The notes beneath the pieces were generated by a model. The model ran no database searches and was not told where the DNA came from. It saw nothing but the letters and a program-made list of their open reading frames with translations. A stretch of 64,000 nucleotides of DNA. Source: JABWCE01 sp964617955. GTDB lineage: Bacteria > Bacteroidota > Bacteroidia > NS11-12g > UBA9320. Location of the stretch: contig CAZTXB010000001.1 in NCBI GenBank assembly GCA_964617955.1, forward strand, positions 1 through 64,000, in the 5' to 3' direction. Each line of letters begins with the position of its first letter. Position 1 is the stretch's first letter. The translations under genes were made by a program, and so were the position numbers. This document shows positions 1 through 7,400 of this stretch, piece after piece.

Positions 1-33
1 TATTAGTAGGTACTATGCTGATAATGAATATTT

Positions 34-1029
34 CTAGAGTGACAAAGTAGAACTACTTACACTTTGCGTGATATAGCTATCTATAAACGAAGGTAATACA
101 ATTATGCATTGGTGTACATAATCAGTGGTGTGGTTTGTTTGGTAATGTTCAAGAATATCTGCCTGATAACCGGCCATTTCATCGCTTATATAACCCCAAA
201 GAGTGGCTAATCCTGCCTCACGCAGGGCAGTAAATATTTGGGTTGGGGTAAATTGTACTTGTATAACCGTTGAGGTTAGGCTTGCAATTGTTCCCAATTG
301 TTGGATAAAATCGGCGCTTGAAATAGAAGATAGCACTGAAGTAATGGAACTGTGGTAAACAGTGGCTTGCTCCAAATAAATCACAAATATGGCTACAGTC
401 TGACTGGCTACCAACGCTTGGACGCCTGTAAGATCAACACATGGCATCGATGTGGCAGAATAATTTGATACGAGCCAGCTATCGTAATCATTACCCATGG
501 CTATTAACTCTGCTGAGTTATAGGCATCCCAATCGCTTAAAAAAGTGTTTGCTGTTAAAAAATTAATCAACGGATTTAAAGTCCCGTTGGTGCTGCATAC
601 ACCAGGCATGATGTTGGTATAAAAAGTACTAAAACCCTGTTCATCGGCCAAACTTTGTAAGATGGTGGTGACACTATAATTTCCTAGCACATCGTTTTGC
701 AGGCCTGTATTTACATTAACCAAATAATCTACAGGGTCAAAGGCGATTAATACTTCGGAAATTTTGTTTTCGCTTAACACATGATTTGTATAGTCGGCCG
801 GTAATCCGGAAACAGTGTGTATTTCCAAAACATCAATGGCAAAATCGGCAAAAAGCTCTACCCCTGAAGTGCCTGTCAAGGCTACATTTATATTTTCGAT
901 AGTGAGTTGGCTGCTGTCGAGCTTTTTGGTGTTATTCAGCTCATAAGCAGCCATTACATTGCCTTGGGCATCTCTAACATAATAAGTGTATTCTGTTTCT
1001 TCTTTTGGCCGCCAAGTCAGCTCCCCCAA
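34..1029 (-). pseudogene. Orphan RHS core fragment (cassette C)
   Basis: This 331-codon open frame has no independent gene structure. From ETEYTYY to SYITQ it is identical in protein to residues ~802-1113 of the RHS protein at 4469-9100, and the DNA looks identical over 68-1001. The N-terminal side (MGELTWRPKE) and the last residues (SSSTLSL) are unrelated to the parent, so both ends are broken junctions. It carries almost exactly the unusual ~330-residue insert of the parent core and no toxin tip. It is probably a remnant of recombination, or the front of a third cassette whose tip lies left of the window. No convincing start codon or leader is visible, and independent expression is doubtful. 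Confidence 0.8.
68..1001 (-). repeat. 934-bp repeat, copy 2 of 5763-6696
   Basis: This stretch appears base-for-base identical to 5763-6696 in the large RHS gene, at an offset of 5695. Identity was checked by eye at many points and is supported by identical translations. It ends abruptly at 1001/6696. On the other side it decays through three mismatches before homology stops near position 51. Confidence 0.9.
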
Positions 1030-1444
1030 ACTCTAGCCTTGCAGAGCGAGACATTGGCTGGGAAGGGTTACCTTATGAGACTCGGGAAAGAAGTAAGTGG
1101 TAAAGCTTCGTCCGGAATCGCGGTGAAGCTGCGTACGGTAGAGGTGGCTAAGTATCAACGGTATACTCACCTATAACTAAAAAAATGAACATAAATTAAT
1201 TGATAAACTAAGCACAGCATATACTGAACACTATGAACAGCATCAACGGTATAGTCAGATTAATTTGATAATTATTGTACAGGCGTAAATGTTGCGTTTT
1301 GTTGTAATTCCGGGCTATATATTTGGGCTCCCCCACCAGTTGAAGTCCTACCTGTGCCTAGGGGCATTATTCACATCTTATTAAGACTGAACTTTTTTAA
1401 ATATGGGGCCAAGTTTGCAAACTCTCGCAAAAAGGGGAAGACAA
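1030..1444. other. Gene-poor junction DNA between RHS cassettes
   Basis: There is no supportable gene in these 415 bases. The part at 1002-1176 is more GC-rich than its surroundings. It can be read as the tail of a plus-strand open frame (907-1176) that I could not assign to any family. The part at 1177-1444 is AT-rich. A short imperfect direct repeat, ATCAACGGTATA followed by CTCAC or GTCAG, occurs near 1155-1171 and 1242-1258. The stretch separates cassette C from the immunity gene of cassette B. Confidence 0.5.
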
Positions 1445-1975
1445 TCATTCAATGCATCTAATAGTTATCATTTCATTGTAAGTTGGGATTAGCAAATAGT
1501 AATGCTTGAAATTTACAGGACTGAAATTTGCGCTCCCTTCGATCGACCCGTTTCCTTTTCCCCTTAACCACGTAATTGAAGGGATTAATCCTACCTTATA
1601 GGTACTCGTAGCCCCTTTATGCATCCCATTTTTATTGATATAAACCTCGAATTTTTTAGATTTAAAATTTGCATTTATAGGGAGTACTTTGACTGTATTA
1701 TGATGGGCATTTAGTTGTTTTTTATCTTCGCATTGAGCTGCAAAAAATATATTTAAACTAAATAGGCTATCACTGTCAAAATTCTTAATTTGAAGAAAAC
1801 TATCACTAAACTGCATTTTTTTCTCAGAGAATTTATCAAAAAAATAACTCATTTCCGGTTGATCAATATTTACCACATAAACTCTATCTATATAATTTGC
1901 CTTTATATCTGACCTTGTTGATGCACAAGCACTTAATAAAAATAATGCACATCCAATATAACCTTTTAATAGCAT
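1445..1975 (-). CDS. Putative immunity lipoprotein of RHS cassette B
   Basis: This 176-aa protein has a short hydrophobic signal peptide ending in a lipobox (LLSAC, Cys ~17), so it should be a lipoprotein. The rest is a beta-rich-looking domain of no recognised family. The ATG lies 6 bp after the stop codon of the toxin-tip cassette at 1982-3673. That is the usual toxin-immunity order and spacing, with likely translational coupling. The inferred role is to neutralise the metzincin-like tip encoded just upstream. Membrane anchoring suggests the toxin acts in the periplasm or at the cell surface. The function is inferred from position only. Confidence 0.6.
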   Translation of the reverse strand: MLLKGYIGCALFLLSACASTRSDIKANYIDRVYVVNIDQPEMSYFFDKFSEKKMQFSDSFLQIKNFDSDSLFSLNIFFAAQCEDKKQLNAHHNTVKVLPINANFKSKKFEVYINKNGMHKGATSTYKVGLIPSITWLRGKGNGSIEGSANFSPVNFKHYYLLIPTYNEMITIRCIE

Positions 1976-1981
1976 GTCTGA

Positions 1982-3673
1982 TTATTTATCAAAGTCAATA
2001 TTATCACCGTTATCTTTTGCAGCTGCATTGGTTTTGATATCCAATTTTACATTAGCATTGCCTGAGCCAGATGATGAGTTATTAATTCCATACTTAATAA
2101 TTGTTTTTAAGTCCTTTGAGCTTGGAGCAGCCTCCACAGAGTAATCGGTAACACCTCCTGCATTATAGTATTCTCCACCCAAATCATCTAAACCCAAAAG
2201 ATGGCCAATTTCATGCCCTATATTATGGCCATTCTTTAGGGGCTCTAACACTCTTTCAGTTGTAGAGCCAACTTCATCTGTATATTTAATGATATTCTCT
2301 GGAATTGTAATATATTTATCATCAATAGTTTTGCCTAGGGTTAAGTCAAGCGTCTCATCCTTTCTTGCATCAAATTTTGAAGTAATTGTATTTTTCTCAT
2401 CTGAATCAATTTTTCTATCTGAGAAGTAACCATTCGCAAATTTGACGTTATGTGCTTTCCTTTCAGCTTTTGAATGGGATCGTGCATTGATCACATTAAC
2501 ACTTACCTCTACCTCAAACTCAACACCATCAATTGTAACGATGGATCCTGATAAGGCATTCCAATCCTTAGCACCACTTGAGGCCTCCTTTGCTGCTCTT
2601 TTTGATATAGCATAAATATCAGCCTTTATTGAAATTTTTCTCTTACCATCTTCCATATAAATTTTCATTTCGAAATCTTTACCATCAACATCTTGAAAAA
2701 TAACAGGACTATTGTTGCAGAAATTGAAAGGTGATAGACTTGGGTATTTCTGTTGTAAGGGATCCACTCTTAACCATCTTCCTAATCTTCCATCATAAAT
2801 CCTCATTCCATAATCCTGACTATTACCATCGCTTTTGACTTCATTATCATTTTCTTTTCCGTTGTAGCCAAACCTATACCCACCAACACTATCCGCTTTC
2901 CAACTTCTCCCAATCAAGGGGCTACCGAAGGCATAATAATCGGTTGCTGTTACCACCACAGATTCATACCCTTCTGTTTCATTGCTATCGTTGCAAATGG
3001 CGGTTCTGCGGTCAGATATTGTAACTAATACATTGCCCAGGTGGTTGCTCAACTCATACTGTTTCTTTCCATTGTAACGGATCTTAACATGCGTTTGGTA
3101 TTCTATTTCTGTAATGGTTTCATCCTCAACCAATGCTAAGCCTTTATCAGCTTTATAAATTCCTAAACGGCTGCTTCCATAAATATGCCACTCTGCCAAC
3201 TCTAACGTTTGCGTGGGTGTAAAATAAAGCTCTGTAAGGGCTGCCATCAATGCCTTGTATTGCTTGTTTGAGTAAAATGCTTTTACCAGTTGCAAATAAC
3301 TACTTACCCCTTGTGTGATATAGCTATCTATAAACGAAGGTAATACAATTATACACTGATGTACAAATGCTTCCGTGTAATTTGCTTCGTAATAATCGAG
3401 GATATCGCTGTCGGGGCTCACTTCATCCATTATATTGGCCCAGAGGGTGGATAAGCTGTTATTTTTTAAAGCGGTAAATATTATCGTCGTGCTGAACACG
3501 GAGTTTATTATAGTCTGGATATTGGTGCCCCCCGCCAGAAGGCTTATAATAGCCGCATCGCTCAGTGCAAAGTCCATGGCATCCTTAAATCCGCTGTGAT
3601 ACGTGGGCGTAGCAGCTATAAATGCGCTGAACATGCCTGCGGTCCTGCCAAAGGCGAGCAGTTGAACATCCAT
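1982..3673 (-). CDS. Truncated RHS cassette with metzincin-like toxin tip (cassette B)
   Basis: The 563-aa frame starts inside an RHS core, and the frame stays open upstream to about 3770, so the ATG at 3673 is not a convincing start. Residues ~1-100 are a diverged version of the insert in the large RHS protein. The next segment is identical to it (FVHQCIIV to RTAICN). The conserved core end DYGMRIYDGRLGR follows at ~285-297, then DVDGK. The last ~235 residues are unrelated to the tip of the large RHS protein and contain HEIGHLLGLDD (first His ~487). This HExxHxxGxxD pattern, as in snapalysin-type metzincins, predicts a zinc protease toxin. A lipoprotein immunity candidate follows after 6 bp. 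It is probably a stored tip usable after recombination with a full core. Confidence 0.8.
   Translation of the reverse strand: MDVQLLAFGRTAGMFSAFIAATPTYHSGFKDAMDFALSDAAIISLLAGGTNIQTIINSVFSTTIIFTALKNNSLSTLWANIMDEVSPDSDILDYYEANYTEAFVHQCIIVLPSFIDSYITQGVSSYLQLVKAFYSNKQYKALMAALTELYFTPTQTLELAEWHIYGSSRLGIYKADKGLALVEDETITEIEYQTHVKIRYNGKKQYELSNHLGNVLVTISDRRTAICNDSNETEGYESVVVTATDYYAFGSPLIGRSWKADSVGGYRFGYNGKENDNEVKSDGNSQDYGMRIYDGRLGRWLRVDPLQQKYPSLSPFNFCNNSPVIFQDVDGKDFEMKIYMEDGKRKISIKADIYAISKRAAKEASSGAKDWNALSGSIVTIDGVEFEVEVSVNVINARSHSKAERKAHNVKFANGYFSDRKIDSDEKNTITSKFDARKDETLDLTLGKTIDDKYITIPENIIKYTDEVGSTTERVLEPLKNGHNIGHEIGHLLGLDDLGGEYYNAGGVTDYSVEAAPSSKDLKTIIKYGINNSSSGSGNANVKLDIKTNAAAKDNGDNIDFDK
3050..3352 (-). 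repeat. 303-bp repeat, copy of 5498-5800
   Basis: This is identical to 5498-5800 at an offset of 2448. Immediately to the left (around 3001-3049) the encoded protein is still the same, but the DNA differs at many silent sites. On the right the DNA diverges from 3353 on. An exact block inside an otherwise diverged homologous frame is what gene conversion or recombination would leave. Confidence 0.85.
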
Positions 3674-3692
3674 GGCCGTAGCGCATATTCCC

Positions 3693-3741
3693 CCAACCGG
3701 TTGGCCAAGGCGGTTTATTTTCCTATTCGTGGGACACGAAT
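3693..3741. other. Palindrome cluster at the edge of cassette B
   Basis: This region contains a perfect 12-bp palindrome, CCAACCGGTTGG (3693-3704), and an overlapping TTGGCCAA (3701-3708). It also contains a hairpin with 7-bp arms, ATTCGTG-GGA-CACGAAT (3725-3741). The cluster lies 22 bp beyond the stop codon of the immunity gene at 3763-4485 and just before cassette B. It lacks a long T-run on either strand, so it is not a classic terminator. A recombination hot spot or protein-binding site is possible. Confidence 0.5.
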
Positions 3742-3762
3742 CAGGGCGAGGGAATTTTATTT

Positions 3763-4485
3763 TTACTTTTTATTAAATTCCTTAATATTTGCAAGATTTA
3801 TTTCCTTAAAATCGGGAACTACAAAATTAGAAAATTCAATTTTTTCTGGTATATATTTAAAATTAGAAATATTAAATGAGCCTGTAGAGTCAATTATTAC
3901 ATTTTTATTTTCTGATGAAAACACACATTGGCCGATGATGCCAATTTTAGGAGTATAACATAGTCCACCCCACCATTTATTATACCATTTCTTTATTTTA
4001 AAAAAGTAAATACTGTCTCCAATATCTTGTGAATAATATATAGTAACTATTTGAACAGAGTCATATTTTTTAAAATTACAAGTTTCCCCATTTTTAAGCC
4101 GAAGATCAATTATGGGATGAAAGGAGATAGTATTCGAATATTTGCCGGGTATAATTGTATCATGTTTAATAGGGGTATTTAGAAAGCCATACTTACCTGA
4201 TTTATAAATATTTTTATAATCTTCATTTATCTGAATGGCAAAAATTATTGAATTATGCATCAAATAATATCCATTAGGAATCACACTTCTAAACTGATAT
4301 TTTTTATTGTAAAAGATGAATTTATATATACTTTCATCAATATATTTATATCCAGTATTACTTGATTTCATAATTTTATTAGAATAATTCATTTTGTTGT
4401 TTTCACTATCTTGTCTATGGGTACAACAAGATAGTAATAATAAAAAAAATAAGGTTGAATATAAATTTCTATTTATCACAATCAT
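3763..4485 (-). CDS. Putative immunity lipoprotein of RHS gene A
   Basis: This 240-aa protein has a hydrophobic N-terminus and a lipobox-like LLLSCC, so it is probably a lipoprotein. The mature part is very AT-rich in codon use, richer than nearby housekeeping genes, as is common for polymorphic immunity genes. No family is recognised. Its ATG at 4485 overlaps the end of the RHS toxin gene by 17 bp (toxin stop at 4469-4471), which implies translational coupling. By position it is the immunity partner of the tip of that RHS protein. It shares no clear similarity with the immunity candidate of cassette B, as expected if each protects against a different toxin. Confidence 0.6.
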   Translation of the reverse strand: MIVINRNLYSTLFFLLLLSCCTHRQDSENNKMNYSNKIMKSSNTGYKYIDESIYKFIFYNKKYQFRSVIPNGYYLMHNSIIFAIQINEDYKNIYKSGKYGFLNTPIKHDTIIPGKYSNTISFHPIIDLRLKNGETCNFKKYDSVQIVTIYYSQDIGDSIYFFKIKKWYNKWWGGLCYTPKIGIIGQCVFSSENKNVIIDSTGSFNISNFKYIPEKIEFSNFVVPDFKEINLANIKEFNKK

Positions 4486-7400
4486 TTTTTACGGGTGGTT
4501 TTTTATCTGTTTTAATTCTTTCAATCCTTTCAGTGAAACTTTTATATGCTTTTTCAATTCTATTTTTATAATTACCGGCAGTTGAGCTAGGCTTTATGTC
4601 TTTATATGCTGGACTATAGTCCCCAGTGCACTTTTGATTATAGTATTTTTCGTGATCTGATTTGGTAGAATTATCGTCCTTACCGTCTTTATCATCTTCC
4701 GCATGACATTCATATTCATGAACCATAGTTTCCATTAATACCTTTAATTTTTCAGGATCATTAGCAGCTGCGTCAACTAGTTCTTTATTTAAAACAATAA
4801 TTATTGCCCCTCTGCCTTTATCGATTGTCTGTTTGTCAACAACATTAAACTGGTCTGTTGTTAGTTGAGCTTGGCCAGCCTGTTTAAGTTGATCTAGCTG
4901 AGACCATGTCTGTATTGGATCATCTCCTTTCGCCATAACAGTCCATCCTAAATATCCATTAGGGTGGTTAAAATTTGAAACCACGAAATAGACATCCATT
5001 CCAGAATTAGCTTGCTTTAATTTAGATGATAGTTCAGGAAGAATACCAGATTCAGTTAATATTTTTATTGAGGTGTTGTATCCTGAATTATCTTCGAATT
5101 CTTTTGTAAAATAATACATCGCTTCTAAACCATCAATATCAATACACGAAATAGGTGTATTACTAGAAAATTGATACGGAGTTAATGTAGGATATTCTTT
5201 TGTCAATGGATCGGTACTCAAAAACCTTCCCAGCCTTCCATCATAAATTCTCATTCCGTAATCCTGCTGATTACCATCGCCTTTAACCTCATTATCATTT
5301 TCTTTCCCGTTAAACCCAAACCGATATCCTGAATCGGCTTCATTTTGATAGGTTCTTGAGGGCATAGGTGATCCGAAGGCATAATAATCCGTTGCACTCA
5401 GCACAACTGAATTGTATCCTTCCGTCTCTTCTTCCTCATTGCAGATGGCGGTTCTTCGGTCGCTGATAGTTACAAGCACGTTTCCAAGGTGGTTTGACAA
5501 CTCATACTGTTTCTTTCCATTGTAACGGATCTTAACATGCGTTTGGTATTCTATTTCTGTAATGGTTTCATCCTCAACCAATGCTAAGCCTTTATCAGCT
5601 TTATAAATTCCTAAACGGCTGCTTCCATAAATATGCCACTCTGCCAACTCTAACGTTTGCGTGGGTGTAAAATAAAGCTCTGTAAGGGCTGCCATCAATG
5701 CCTTGTATTGCTTGTTTGAGTAAAATGCTTTTACCAGTTGCAAATAACTACTTACCCCTTGTGTGATATAGCTATCTATAAACGAAGGTAATACAATTAT
5801 GCATTGGTGTACATAATCAGTGGTGTGGTTTGTTTGGTAATGTTCAAGAATATCTGCCTGATAACCGGCCATTTCATCGCTTATATAACCCCAAAGAGTG
5901 GCTAATCCTGCCTCACGCAGGGCAGTAAATATTTGGGTTGGGGTAAATTGTACTTGTATAACCGTTGAGGTTAGGCTTGCAATTGTTCCCAATTGTTGGA
6001 TAAAATCGGCGCTTGAAATAGAAGATAGCACTGAAGTAATGGAACTGTGGTAAACAGTGGCTTGCTCCAAATAAATCACAAATATGGCTACAGTCTGACT
6101 GGCTACCAACGCTTGGACGCCTGTAAGATCAACACATGGCATCGATGTGGCAGAATAATTTGATACGAGCCAGCTATCGTAATCATTACCCATGGCTATT
6201 AACTCTGCTGAGTTATAGGCATCCCAATCGCTTAAAAAAGTGTTTGCTGTTAAAAAATTAATCAACGGATTTAAAGTCCCGTTGGTGCTGCATACACCAG
6301 GCATGATGTTGGTATAAAAAGTACTAAAACCCTGTTCATCGGCCAAACTTTGTAAGATGGTGGTGACACTATAATTTCCTAGCACATCGTTTTGCAGGCC
6401 TGTATTTACATTAACCAAATAATCTACAGGGTCAAAGGCGATTAATACTTCGGAAATTTTGTTTTCGCTTAACACATGATTTGTATAGTCGGCCGGTAAT
6501 CCGGAAACAGTGTGTATTTCCAAAACATCAATGGCAAAATCGGCAAAAAGCTCTACCCCTGAAGTGCCTGTCAAGGCTACATTTATATTTTCGATAGTGA
6601 GTTGGCTGCTGTCGAGCTTTTTGGTGTTATTCAGCTCATAAGCAGCCATTACATTGCCTTGGGCATCTCTAACATAATAAGTGTATTCTGTTTCTTTTTC
6701 ATATACGCTTACACCTTTTGTGCTTCTATGTCCGTCTGGGGTGTAGCTGAAATAAAGGTTCGCTTTTTTATCCTCTTCAAATCCGGATTCTGTCCTTGTT
6801 ATGGATGTTATCTTTCCATAAACATTCCATTGAATTGAATCTATTTTTTCAGCGATATCTCTGGTAAGATTGCCAATTAAGTCGTATGTATAATTATTGG
6901 CTTGCTGATCATCTATATCTGCTGAATAATAAGCAGAGTTTACTTTATCATCAACCTGGGTAAGCTTATTGGTTCCATTTTGGTATACATACACCAAGCT
7001 ATCCATAAGCCAGTGATCGTTTTTATTGCCTTTGCGCTTGAGATGGGTTATATTGCCATTGGGGTCGTAGCTGAAACTTTCATACCAAGCGCTGTCGCTT
7101 GCCTGACTGGCACCCCATTGATTTGAGCTATAATTTGGTGAGCTGAAGCTAAGTGCTTCCTTTATTCGGTTAAGTTGGTCGTACTTAAAGGCCCTGCCTA
7201 AGGTGGGTTCGGATAATTTGCGAATACCGGTGACCATGTTACTGATATTGCCGTTGTATAGATTAGGAGAAGCAGCTTCAAATGAGGTTCCGGTTTGGCT
7301 GATATCAAAATAATTTGAGGTGCTCATACTTAAATTTATTGGCGAATAGTCTCCCTTGAAATATCTCAATGAAAATCCATATTCGTCTCGGCTAACATAG

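Noticed and set aside
1018..1176. Possible group II intron or retroelement remnant, from motifs like GCGGTGAAGCTGC and GTACGG
   Set aside because: The stem expected for a domain V does not pair properly and no reverse transcriptase is nearby, so I kept it only as unexplained DNA.
907..1176. 89-codon plus-strand frame as a gene
   Set aside because: Its first half is antisense to the RHS repeat and the rest matches no family I know; a similar start recurs at 6602 simply because of the duplication.
6602..6838. Plus-strand frame inside the RHS gene
   Set aside because: It is a shadow of the minus-strand RHS gene with no independent support.
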